DNA of 64,000 nt from CAWCQC01 sp963819905 (lineage in GTDB: Bacteria; Actinomycetota; Thermoleophilia; Gaiellales; Gaiellaceae). The position numbers and the translations under genes are program-made. Positions within the stretch are counted from its first letter, which is position 1, and every line of letters starts with the position of its first letter. Positions 26,856 to 35,295 of the stretch are shown here, one piece after another. The notes beneath the pieces were generated by a model. That model saw only the letters and a program-made list of their open reading frames with translations. It was not told the origin of the DNA and made no database searches. Where the stretch lies: assembly GCA_963819905.1 (NCBI GenBank), contig CAWFXP010000012.1, positions 186,001 through 250,000 of the forward strand, written 5' to 3'.

Positions 26856-28559
26856 GTGGCCGTCGAGCCCATGCCGGGTCTGCCGGCGGTCACGGTTGAG
26901 CGGGACGTGACCTGCCGGGCGCGGGACGGGGTCGCCCTGCGGGGGGACGTCTACCGGCCCACGGTCGACGCGTCGCACCCCGTGCTCCTGATGCGGGAGC
27001 CGTACGACAAGAACACGGCGCAGAGCGGCTCGGGCTACCGACATCCGTCCTGGTGGGCGAGTCAGGGCTGGGTGGTCGTCGTCCAGGACTGCCGCGGGAG
27101 GTTCCGCTCCGAGGGGGACTTCTACCCGTTCCGTAACGAGGCCCGGGACGGCTACGACACTGTCGAGTGGGCAGCCCGCCTCCAGGGCTCGGACGGCCGG
27201 GTGGCGATGTACGGCTTCTCCTATCCCGGCGCCACCCAGCTCCTCGCCGCAACCGAGCGGCCGCCGAGCCTCGTGGCGATCTGCCCCGGCATGACGGCGT
27301 CGCAGTACTACGAGGGCTGGACGTACAACGGCGGCGCCTTCGCGCTCGCGTTCGCGGCAAACTGGGCGGCGGGCCTTGCCCACTACACGGCGCTCACGGC
27401 GCAGGACGGGCCCGGCATCACGCGGCTCGAGGGAGGCGCCGGCAGCTCGGACTGGTTCTGGCACCTCCCGCTGGCCGACCCGCCCGCCTTCACGCGGGAA
27501 GATGCGCCGTACTACGCCGACTGGCTCGAGCACGCCGCCTACGACGACTACTGGCGAGAGACGGCGATCGACGCGAACTACTCGAGGATCCAGGTTCCCG
27601 GCCTCCATGTCGGCGGCTGGTACGACGTCTTCCTCGAGGGGACGCTCAAGAATTTCGTCGGCCTCGAGCAGGCCGCGGGCAGGCAGAAGCTCGTCGTCGG
27701 GCCCTGGCAGCACGGGCCCTGGGAACCGCTCCTCGGAGCCGGGCCAGAGGCGGGACCGGCCGTCGTCAACGACTGGCAGCTGCGCTTCCTCGAGGAGGTC
27801 GTGAAGGGCCGTCCGAGCGGCGTCTTCGACGCGCCCGCGTCCGTCTACGTCCTGAGCGCGGGGTGGCGCGACCTCGACGCCTGGCCGCCGTCGGCCACAC
27901 GCCCGGTGCACTGGTTCCTCCATTCCTCCGGCCGCGCGAACTCGAAGTACGGCGACGGATCGCTCTCGCCGGACCCCCCGGGCGACGAGGCGCCCGACGT
28001 CTTCGTCTACGACCCGCACGCGCCCGTCGTCAGCGCCGGCGGGCACTCCTGCTGCGACGACGTCCTGACGCCGATGGGGCCGCGCTCCCAGCACGGCGCC
28101 GAGCGCTGGAGCGACACCCTCGTCTACACGTCGGCGCCGCTCGAGGCGGACCTGGAGCTGATCGGCGACGTCTCCGTCACGCTCCACGCCGCCTCGACGG
28201 CGGTCGACACCGACTTCACCGCGCGGCTCTGCCAGGTGGATCCGGCCGGAAGGTCGGTGAACCTCAAGGAGGGCATCATCCGGGCCCGCTTCCGCGAGTC
28301 GCTCGCCTCCCCGTCGCCGATCGAGCCCGGGCGCGTGTACGAGTACCACATCTCGCTCGGCCCGCTCGCGGCGCGCATCCCGGCCGGGTACTCACTCCGC
28401 GTCGACGTCTCGAGCTCCGACTTCCCGCAATGGGACCGCAACCTGAACACCGGCGGCCCGCTCGGCCACGAAGGCCCCGAGAAGGCGATCGTCGCGACGC
28501 AGACCGTGCTCCACGACCGGGCCCGGCCGTCGCGGATCACGCTGCCGGTCTTCTCGTAG
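26856..28559 (+). CDS. CocE/NonD-family serine hydrolase (copy 1)
   Basis: A 567-residue X-Pro dipeptidyl-peptidase-like hydrolase acting on esters or amides. The alpha/beta core has nucleophile Ser122 (YGFSYPGATQ), Asp257 (HVGGWYDVF) and His286 (GPWQHGPW). The C-terminal jelly-roll carries AGGHSCC and SSDFPQWDRNLNTGG. The acyl substrate is unknown. It is paralogous to the gene at 45.5 kb, sharing AFALAFAA, GLHVGGW and HSCC stretches. GTG start; an internal ATG 15 bases further in is an alternative. Clustered cupin and sugar enzymes suggest a catabolic rather than detoxifying role. Confidence 0.88.
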   Translation: MAVEPMPGLPAVTVERDVTCRARDGVALRGDVYRPTVDASHPVLLMREPYDKNTAQSGSGYRHPSWWASQGWVVVVQDCRGRFRSEGDFYPFRNEARDGYDTVEWAARLQGSDGRVAMYGFSYPGATQLLAATERPPSLVAICPGMTASQYYEGWTYNGGAFALAFAANWAAGLAHYTALTAQDGPGITRLEGGAGSSDWFWHLPLADPPAFTREDAPYYADWLEHAAYDDYWRETAIDANYSRIQVPGLHVGGWYDVFLEGTLKNFVGLEQAAGRQKLVVGPWQHGPWEPLLGAGPEAGPAVVNDWQLRFLEEVVKGRPSGVFDAPASVYVLSAGWRDLDAWPPSATRPVHWFLHSSGRANSKYGDGSLSPDPPGDEAPDVFVYDPHAPVVSAGGHSCCDDVLTPMGPRSQHGAERWSDTLVYTSAPLEADLELIGDVSVTLHAASTAVDTDFTARLCQVDPAGRSVNLKEGIIRARFRESLASPSPIEPGRVYEYHISLGPLAARIPAGYSLRVDVSSSDFPQWDRNLNTGGPLGHEGPEKAIVATQTVLHDRARPSRITLPVFS

Positions 28560-28580
28560 CGAAGCGCGATCGGCGCCCGT

Positions 28581-29636
28581 TCAGAGCCGTCGGACGTAGT
28601 CCTCACGGTAGGCCTCGGGCACCGCTTCGTCCGTGCCGAAGAACGCGTGCTTCGACATGTCGGCCGAGTAGCGGCTCGCGGGCGGGGTCCGCCCGAGCGC
28701 CTCGGCGAGCGCCCGGATGTGATGGGGCCCCGCGCCGCAGCAGACGCCGAGGTAGCGGATGCCCAGCTCGTAGGCCTCCCTCCCCCACTCGGCGATCTCG
28801 AAGCGGTTGCACATGAACGGCTCGAGCGCGACCGGAAACGCGCGCCCGCCCGGGATGCAGTCGCAATGCCGGTCGCTGAGCACCGAGAAGCTCGGCTCCT
28901 CGTCCGTCGTCCGGTACGGGACCGGCAGGCCCGCGACATGACAGCCGACCGCCTCGCGGATCTCGCGCAGGACGGGCATCATCGTCGCCGGGCCCCGGAT
29001 GCAGTTCAGGCCGACGACGTCCGCGCCGGCCGCCTCGAGCCGCCGGCAGGCCTCGGGATAGCTCCAGCCTTCGAAGGTGTGCGGCTCCTGGTGTACCGCC
29101 ATCGTGATGACCGACGGCAAGCCGGCCTGCTCGACGACCTCCAGGGCCATCAGCGCCTCGGCGCCCCACGAGTAGGTCTCGGCGATCACGAAGTCGACGC
29201 CGGCGTCGACCGCCCAGCCGACCTGCTCCTCGAACATCGACCGCACCGCCCGCGCCGACTCGGCGTCCCCCTCGACGTAGACGTTCGTGTTCGAGATGTC
29301 GCCCGCGAGCAGCGTGCCCGTCTCGGCGGCCACCTGCTTGGCGAGCTCGAGAGCCTGCCGGTTGAGAGGCTCGAGCTCCGCCTCGCGCCCGATCACGCGG
29401 AGCTTCTCGCGGTGGCCGTAGTAGGTCAGCGCCTCGACGACGTCGGAGCCGGCATGGACGAAGTCGCGATGGAGCTGGAGGACGACCTCCGGGTGGTCGA
29501 GCACGACCTCGGGGACGAACGCTCCGGCCTGCAGGTAGCCCCGCCGCTCGAGCTCGAAGACATACCCCTCGGCGCAGACGACCGCGTCGTCGTCGAGCCG
29601 CTCGACGAGCCCCTTCCGCTCAGATCCCGAGACCAT
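28581..29636 (-). CDS. Homocysteine S-methyltransferase family protein
   Basis: A 351-residue TIM barrel of the BHMT / MmuM type, which moves a methyl group from a methylated donor such as betaine or S-methylmethionine to homocysteine. Zinc ligands appear as GLNC and the paired Cys of GVCCGAGPHHI. The donor loop DVVEALTYYGHREKL and ETYSWGAEALMAL are also present. It is the last gene of operon A and overlaps the upstream epimerase by 17 bases. In this setting a methyl donor arising from N- or S-methylated substrates is an attractive but unproven idea. Confidence 0.87.
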   Translation of the reverse strand: MVSGSERKGLVERLDDDAVVCAEGYVFELERRGYLQAGAFVPEVVLDHPEVVLQLHRDFVHAGSDVVEALTYYGHREKLRVIGREAELEPLNRQALELAKQVAAETGTLLAGDISNTNVYVEGDAESARAVRSMFEEQVGWAVDAGVDFVIAETYSWGAEALMALEVVEQAGLPSVITMAVHQEPHTFEGWSYPEACRRLEAAGADVVGLNCIRGPATMMPVLREIREAVGCHVAGLPVPYRTTDEEPSFSVLSDRHCDCIPGGRAFPVALEPFMCNRFEIAEWGREAYELGIRYLGVCCGAGPHHIRALAEALGRTPPASRYSADMSKHAFFGTDEAVPEAYREDYVRRL

Positions 29637-30420
29637 CCCAGTACGCCTTTCCGCGCCTGGCCGCCTCGACGCACTCGTCCCACGGCGGCCACTCGTAGTT
29701 CGTGAACTCGATCTCCATGCTGACAGGTCCGGCGAAGTCGACGCTGCGCAGCGCGGTCAGCAGCCCGGGGATGTCGACGTCGCCTTCGCCCAGGGGCGGG
29801 AAGTCGGCGACGCCCTGGCCGCCGCGCTGGTCCTTCAGGTGGAAGTGGCCGAGGCGCGGCAGCGCGAACGCGATATCTGTCGCCGGGTCGGCTCCCGTGT
29901 AGTAGACGACGTTGCCCGGGTCGTAGTTGAAACGGACGCCCGGGTGGCCGATCTCCTCGAGGATTCGGATGCCGATCTCGGCAGTCGGCAGCAGGTTCGA
30001 GTCCGTCTCGATGCAGAGGCGGACGCCGCTCTCTTCGGCCTCGGTCGCGACCGCCCGGACGTTCTCCTCGAACGCCCGTATCTCGTCCGGCGCCTCGGCA
30101 TCTCCCGTGAACGTGTTCAGCACCTCGATGCCGAGCTCGCGGCCCGCGCGCAGCACGTTGCGAAGCCGGGTCACGCCCTCCTCGGTGTGGAGCTGCGCAT
30201 GGCCGCTCATCGAGACCGCACGGAGCCCGTTCTGCTCGAGCAGCCTGCGCGTGTCGGCGATGACGTCGTCCGTGATCGCGTCCGGGTCGAGGTGCTCGAG
30301 GAAGCCCTTGACCGCGCCGATCTCGACGTTCTCGAAGCCCGCCTCCGCGAGGCCGCGCAGCGCCTCTTCGAGGCTGTAGGGCTTGAAGATGATCGTCGAG
30401 CCCGTCTGGGTCCAGCTCAT
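29620..30420 (-). CDS. Sugar phosphate isomerase/epimerase-like TIM barrel (operon A, second)
   Basis: A 266-residue xylose-isomerase-like barrel. Likely metal ligands are in CIETDSNL, FNYDPGNVVYY, HFHLKDQ and MEIEFTNY. A GGAGGAG site directly precedes the ATG, which abuts the M20 gene stop. It resembles the gene at 34.4 kb (both carry HLKD and an EFT-EWPP-like end), so the operon is bracketed by two related epimerases. Hydroxypyruvate-isomerase-like or tagatose-epimerase-like activity cannot be told apart. Confidence 0.82.
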   Translation of the reverse strand: MSWTQTGSTIIFKPYSLEEALRGLAEAGFENVEIGAVKGFLEHLDPDAITDDVIADTRRLLEQNGLRAVSMSGHAQLHTEEGVTRLRNVLRAGRELGIEVLNTFTGDAEAPDEIRAFEENVRAVATEAEESGVRLCIETDSNLLPTAEIGIRILEEIGHPGVRFNYDPGNVVYYTGADPATDIAFALPRLGHFHLKDQRGGQGVADFPPLGEGDVDIPGLLTALRSVDFAGPVSMEIEFTNYEWPPWDECVEAARRGKAYWDGLGI

Positions 30421-31665
30421 TCACTCCTCCTTCTCGGTTCCGGCGACGCCGCACCAGTCGAGCGCGCAGGCGGCGATCGCCTTGGCGGCGACGAAGACCT
30501 CCTCGACGGCCACGGACTCGTCGCGCGAGTGAGCCACACGAAGGTCACCGGGGCCGAAGACGATCGACGGGATGCCCGCGCGCGAGAGCCACGTCCCTTC
30601 CATCGCCGCTCCGAAGTTGACCGGATTGCGTGGGCTCGGCTCGGGCAGCGCCTCGCCGGTCAGGGCTTCCCACGCCCGCGCCATCGCCTGTGGGAACTCG
30701 TGCTCCCAGGGCGTGATCATCCCCGGGTAGCGCATGCGCCACTCGAACCGGGGCGGGTGCTCCGCCAGCCAGGGGTCGAGCGCGCAGGCAGCGAGCACGT
30801 ACTCCTCGACCTCCCGCATGACCTCCTCGTCGTCCTCGTCCGGCGGGTACCAGAGCATCCAGTGGAGCTCCGCCCGGTCGGGGAAGAAGGCCGGAAACGA
30901 GACGCCGGCGTGAGCGTGGAAGATCCCGGGCATGATCGTGAACCAGCCCGGCGGGAAGTACGGGTGGCTCTTGGTGTGCGCCCACTGGCGCTCGAGCTCC
31001 TGGAGGGCGAGGACGATCTTCACGCCCTTCTCGAGCGCGTTGACGCCGATCGCGTCCCCCGGCCCGCCCGGGAGCATCGAGAGCGGCCGGTTGCCGCAGT
31101 GCGTGGGCTTGCCCTCGACCTGCACCTCGAGCCAGCAAGACCCGGCCGAGGCCGGCGTGACCGTGAGCGGCCGCGGCGGGTTCGTCGGCTCGGTGACGAT
31201 CGCCGCGTCGGCGCGGAAGCCGGCCTTCACGCAGGCGAGCGTCCCGAGCTGGTACTCGGCGGTCTCCTCGCCGACGACCGAGTGGAGCTGGAGGTCGCCG
31301 CGTAGCTCGACCCCGGCGTCGGCGAGCGCTCGCGCCGTGAGCCACATGGCTACCGCCGAGGCCTTCATGTCGGTCGAGCCCAGGCCGTAGAGCCGCCCGT
31401 CGCGGATCTCGGGGTTCCACGGGCTCCCGCACAGCCAGCGGTCGGCCTCGGCCGGGGGAACGGTGTCGATATGGCCGTTGAGGATGAGCGAGCGGCCGCC
31501 GCCCCCTCCTCGACGGACGCCGACCAGGTTGCGCCGCTCGGGATCCTCGGCCACCCAGTGCGTCTCGAGCCCGGCCGCCGCGTAGCGCTCGGCAAGCAGC
31601 TCGTTCACCCGCGTCTCGCCGCCGAGGTGCTCCTCGCGGGCGATGCCCGGGTAGTTCGGGTTCAC
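30421..31665 (-). CDS. M20-family amidohydrolase/deacylase, 5' end uncertain
   Basis: This zinc-dependent hydrolase of the ArgE/DapE/CPG2 type cleaves amide bonds. Visible are NGHIDTVPP (metal His, Asp), YGLGSTDMKA, VVGEETAEYQLGT (catalytic Glu and metal Glu) and the late AHSRDESV. The given GTG start would miss the family N-terminal helix. The frame is open to 31755 and reads AAVDARRDEALELLREL then VRTRSV, as the family should, but no ATG, GTG or TTG occurs there. A GTG at 31759 overlapping the upstream stop is one base out of frame, so an indel near 31750 is likely. Confidence 0.82.
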   Translation of the reverse strand: MNPNYPGIAREEHLGGETRVNELLAERYAAAGLETHWVAEDPERRNLVGVRRGGGGGRSLILNGHIDTVPPAEADRWLCGSPWNPEIRDGRLYGLGSTDMKASAVAMWLTARALADAGVELRGDLQLHSVVGEETAEYQLGTLACVKAGFRADAAIVTEPTNPPRPLTVTPASAGSCWLEVQVEGKPTHCGNRPLSMLPGGPGDAIGVNALEKGVKIVLALQELERQWAHTKSHPYFPPGWFTIMPGIFHAHAGVSFPAFFPDRAELHWMLWYPPDEDDEEVMREVEEYVLAACALDPWLAEHPPRFEWRMRYPGMITPWEHEFPQAMARAWEALTGEALPEPSPRNPVNFGAAMEGTWLSRAGIPSIVFGPGDLRVAHSRDESVAVEEVFVAAKAIAACALDWCGVAGTEKEE

Positions 31666-31755
31666 CGAGCGCGTGCGTACGAGCTCGCGCAGCAGCTCGA
31701 GCGCCTCGTCCCGACGCGCGTCGACGGCAGCCCAGACCTGCTCGCGCAGCGTCGC

Positions 31756-32761
31756 TCACCGGACGGGCTCCGGATTGCCGCTCGCGAGGGAGCGGTTGGC
31801 GGCGAGCGCGACCCTGAGCGCCTCGAGCGCCTGCTCGCCCGTCCCGCGCTCGACCGTCTGCCCCGGACTCGACACGGTCGAGGAAGTAGGCGATCTCGGC
31901 GCCCCACGGGTCGTCGCTCTCGACGGCGATCGTCTCGGGCGGGCCGTCCGCCGGGTACAGCCGGAGGAAGCTCTGAACATCGCCCCCGATGTTGCCGCCG
32001 TCCTCGGCCGGGGCGGCCCGGAAGCCGTGCTCGAGCACGCCCTGCTCGCCCAGCACCCGGATGCCGGCCGAGAACGGGAACGACGTCGGCATCACCATGC
32101 TGCCCTCGGCGAGCCCGGTGCCGTGCTCGTGCTCGACCACCGCGACGACGTGCCCCTCCCCGCCGCGGGCCGGCGTGGCGTGGACGCGCTTCGGTGCGCC
32201 GAGAAGCAGGTTCAGCTGGTCGAAGTCGTGCACCATCAGGTCGACGGGAGTTCCCCCCGTCTGGGCGGGATCCTGGATCCATTCCCCCCAGTCCGCGGGG
32301 AACGAGAGCCGGTACGCGCTGACGGCCCGGGGTCGTCCGATCTCGCCGGCCGAGACGCGCCGCTCGATCTCGACGTACTCGGCGAAGAACCGGACGACCT
32401 GGGCCACCATGAACGCCCTGCCGCTCGCCGCGGCCGCCCCCAGGATCGCCTCGGCGTCCGCCTCGGTCAGCGCCAGCGGCTTCTCGAGCAGGACGTGCTT
32501 GCCGGCGGCGAACGCCCGCTCGGCGGCGTCCCGGTGGAGCGGTGTCGGCAGACAGATGTCGACCGCGTCGATCTCCGGATCGGAGAGCACCGTCTCGAGG
32601 TCGTCGACGAAAGCCGCGCCGACCGAGGCCGCGACCTTCTCCCCGCGCTCGCGCGAGCGCGAGCAGACGGCCTTGACGTTCGCGCGGCCGCTCAGGGCCG
32701 CGTAGCCGTTCGCGTGGGTCGCGCCCATGAAGCCGGCGCCGAGGATCGCAACGGTGACCAT
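31756..32761 (-). pseudogene. Gfo/Idh/MocA oxidoreductase, frameshifted near the 3' end
   Basis: This NAD(P)-dependent sugar or polyol dehydrogenase begins VTVAILGAGFMGATHANG, with the catalytic EKPLAL motif and VDLMVHDFDQLNLLLG. The frame is intact to residue about 300 (AYFLDRVESG), then the remaining family-like tail (VERGTGEQALEALRVAL, ending PEPVR) is in the next frame. Reading the C run at 31861-31864 as three bases restores one protein of about 334 residues. The ATG overlaps the alpha/beta hydrolase stop (TGATG). It may be functional if the break is a sequencing error. Confidence 0.78.
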
Positions 32762-33558
32762 CAATGCTCCTTCAGGAAGTCGTGTTGCCTCGCGTTGAAC
32801 TCGTCTGGAATCTCCCAGAACGGCGCGTGGCCCATGCGCGGCCACACCCGGAGGACTGCGTCCGGCATCCGCTCCTTGATCAGGTAGGCGTGGTGCGGCG
32901 GCGTCAGCGCGTCACGATCCCCGACCGTGAGGTACGTCGGCGCCGAGATCTCGCCGAGACGGTCGAGGGCGTCGTGGGTGATGCAGGCCTCGGCCTGGTC
33001 ACAGAACGCCTCGACGCTCTGGGGATGCGGGTGCTCGAGCACCTCGCGTTCCAGCTCCTCGAACGTCTCCGGCTGGTCGTTGTAGCGCCAGACCGTGAAC
33101 ACGAACAGCCAGAGCTGGCGCGCGAGGTCGATCCTCGGCACGCCGCGGGCAACTGCCTGCCAGTTGCGCATCAGCGCCTTCAGGTGGTTGTCGGCGCGGC
33201 CCCAGGTGCAGTGCATCGAGAGCGAGCGGACGAGGCTGGGAAATCGGAGCGCGAGCTGCTGGACGATGATCCCGCCCATGGATGCGCCGACGACGTGGGC
33301 CCGCTCGACGCCGCGCGCCCGGGCCAGGCCCGCGGCGACGTCGGCGAAGAGCTCCGACGTGTAGGGGCCGGCCGGCCCAGTCGTCTGCCCGACCCCCGGG
33401 TTGTCGAAGACGAGCACCCGGTAGAACCGCTTCAGGTAGTCGGTCTGCAGCCCCCAGGTGGGGCAGTCGGCGCCGAGCCCGTTGACCAGGAGCACCGGCT
33501 CGCCGTCGCCGTGCTCCTCGAAGTAGACGCGGTACCCGTCGACGTCAGCGAACGGCAT
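32761..33558 (-). CDS. Alpha/beta-hydrolase
   Basis: A 265-residue hydrolase with oxyanion region LLVNGLGADCPTW, nucleophile Ser in HVVGASMGGIIVQQ, acid Asp in LTVGDRDALTPP and His in RMGHAPFWE. The cap region is Trp/Phe-rich. Ester, lactone or C-C bond cleavage are all possible. It overlaps the creatininase-like gene upstream by 14 bases and the Gfo/Idh gene downstream by one base, so it is firmly part of operon A. Confidence 0.85.
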   Translation of the reverse strand: MPFADVDGYRVYFEEHGDGEPVLLVNGLGADCPTWGLQTDYLKRFYRVLVFDNPGVGQTTGPAGPYTSELFADVAAGLARARGVERAHVVGASMGGIIVQQLALRFPSLVRSLSMHCTWGRADNHLKALMRNWQAVARGVPRIDLARQLWLFVFTVWRYNDQPETFEELEREVLEHPHPQSVEAFCDQAEACITHDALDRLGEISAPTYLTVGDRDALTPPHHAYLIKERMPDAVLRVWPRMGHAPFWEIPDEFNARQHDFLKEH

Positions 33559-34381
33559 CGCGGCGAGACGGGCGTGTCCGGCTGTAGCGCGGCTCGAGTT
33601 TGTCGTGCAGGTCGTCCATGTCGTGGACGAGGTTCACGACGGCGGTCGCGCCCCACGCGAGGAACTCCTCGCCCTTCTCGGCCGTCGACTCGCTCGGCTT
33701 GCCCCACACGCCGCCGCCGTCCTCGAGCAGCGACCAGAACGATCCCGGCGTCGAGAGGAAGAGCGGGTCGAGGATGGCGAGGAACCCGGTGCGGAGCTCG
33801 GGCAGCTCGGGGAAGAAGTCTCGCGCGCGCGACATATCGCAGAGGTCCGGGTTGATCGCCAGCACGGCGGACGTCTCACCGACGTTCGCGTGGATGCCGA
33901 CGCTTCCCGACAGGTACTGCTCGGCCTCCTCCGGCTTCATCCCGGCCCAGTAGGGGAACGGGTAGACGCGCACGCCGTCCGGGAGCTCGTCGAGGAACTG
34001 GGCGACCGCGAACTCCATCGCGTGCGAGTTGCAGTAGTGCCCGTTGAGGAGAACGATGCGCGTGAAGCCGACGTCGGTGAGCGATCGGCACACGTCGCGG
34101 AGCACGGCGACGAACGTGTCGAGGCGGACATGGACGACCCCGGCAGCGCCACGGTGGTCGTGTGCGATCCCGAACGGCACGGGCGGCCCGACGAGAGCGT
34201 CGAGCTCGGGCGCAGCGCGCTTGGCCACCTCCGTCGGGATGTAGACGTCGGTCCAGAGCGGGCCGTGGTCGCCGTGGTCCTCGGTCGAGCCGACGGGGAC
34301 GATCACCGTCCGGCCGCCGCCGTCGAGGAACTCCTGCACCTCGAGATTCGTCATCTCGGGCATGAAGATCGAGCGAGGCAT
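33545..34381 (-). CDS. Creatininase-family amidohydrolase
   Basis: A 278-residue protein of the creatininase fold, which opens cyclic or linear amides with two metals. Metal ligands are seen in GSTEDHGDHGP (Glu, His) and LWTDVY (Asp), with LLNGHYCNSHAM and SVGIHANVGETSAVLA giving the later His and Glu. Family members include creatinine amidohydrolase, formamide hydrolases of flavin or riboflavin routes and the mycofactocin MftE peptidase. No mycofactocin genes are present here. It lies 30 bases after the epimerase gene. Confidence 0.85.
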   Translation of the reverse strand: MPRSIFMPEMTNLEVQEFLDGGGRTVIVPVGSTEDHGDHGPLWTDVYIPTEVAKRAAPELDALVGPPVPFGIAHDHRGAAGVVHVRLDTFVAVLRDVCRSLTDVGFTRIVLLNGHYCNSHAMEFAVAQFLDELPDGVRVYPFPYWAGMKPEEAEQYLSGSVGIHANVGETSAVLAINPDLCDMSRARDFFPELPELRTGFLAILDPLFLSTPGSFWSLLEDGGGVWGKPSESTAEKGEEFLAWGATAVVNLVHDMDDLHDKLEPRYSRTRPSRRDAVR

Positions 34382-34411
34382 CGAAGCCCTCCTGTTCGTC
34401 TGCCCTGGCGG

Positions 34412-35206
34412 CTACGACAGCCCGAGGCCGCTCAGGTACCGATACGCGCTCCCCATCGCCCGGGTCACCTCCGCGAGCGGCGGCCAGGGCTCGCCCGTGA
34501 ACTCGACCTCGACCGAGTACGGGCCGTCGTAGCCCGCCTCGCGCAGTACCGCGAGGACGCGCTCGAAGTCGACGTGCCCCTCGCCCGGCGCCGGGAAGTC
34601 CCAGACCCGCGCGCCGCCGGACTTGTCCTTCAGGTGCACGTGCGCGAGGTACGGCGCGATCGGGGGGATGTCGTCGGCGGCTGCCACGTCACCGTAGAAC
34701 TCGCAGTTCGCGGTGTCGTAGTTCACCCTGATCTCGTCGCGACCGATCGCCTCCATGAGCGGCAGGGTCACCGCGCCCGAGGCCATGATGTCACCGTGGA
34801 TCTCGAGGGCGACCACGACGCCGGCCGCCCGCGCGGCATCCGCGAGCTCGCCGATGTTCTCCATGAACGCCCCCTGGTCCTCCTCCTCCGACCAGTGCCC
34901 GCCGATGGCCGAGTTGACGACCGGCAGTCCGTAGGCCCCGGCCCAGCGCACCGCCTTCACGCCGTGAGCGAGCCCCTCTTTCGTCGTGAGGTCGGAGTGG
35001 CCGGAGAGCGAGACGGCCTCGAGGCCGTACTCTCCGAGCTTCGCGCGGACCGCGTCGGGAGCGTCGTCGAGATCGACGTGCTCGGTCCAGCCGGGCACGG
35101 CCGAGAGCTCCACCCCCCGGTAGCCCGCCTCGGCGATCCCCGCGAGCGCCTCGTCGAAGCTGTACGTGTGGTAGCTGTTCGTGTGTCCCGCGAGCGGCGT
35201 GGGCAT
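34412..35206 (-). CDS. Sugar phosphate isomerase/epimerase-like TIM barrel (operon A, first)
   Basis: A 264-residue barrel like xylose isomerase. Probable metal and substrate residues occur in VALEIHGDIM, VNYDTANCEFY, HVHLKDKSGG and VEVEFTGEPW. The frame is open 14 codons upstream, but ATG 35206 has CAGGAG eight bases before it and is preferred. It is the first gene of operon A; the 89-base spacer to the divergent unknown gene must hold both promoters. Substrate unknown. Confidence 0.84.
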   Translation of the reverse strand: MPTPLAGHTNSYHTYSFDEALAGIAEAGYRGVELSAVPGWTEHVDLDDAPDAVRAKLGEYGLEAVSLSGHSDLTTKEGLAHGVKAVRWAGAYGLPVVNSAIGGHWSEEEDQGAFMENIGELADAARAAGVVVALEIHGDIMASGAVTLPLMEAIGRDEIRVNYDTANCEFYGDVAAADDIPPIAPYLAHVHLKDKSGGARVWDFPAPGEGHVDFERVLAVLREAGYDGPYSVEVEFTGEPWPPLAEVTRAMGSAYRYLSGLGLS

Positions 35207-35295
35207 CGGGCGACTCCTGAGGTCGGCTGGCGTCGGCGCGGCCTTCATACCACCCTCGCAGAAGGGGCGTCAAGAACGCAGTAGGCTCCGAAGCC

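Noticed and set aside
33545..34381. Mycofactocin system (MftE-like creatininase)
   Set aside because: No mftA, mftB, mftC or other mycofactocin genes are present, and the neighbours are sugar and amide enzymes.
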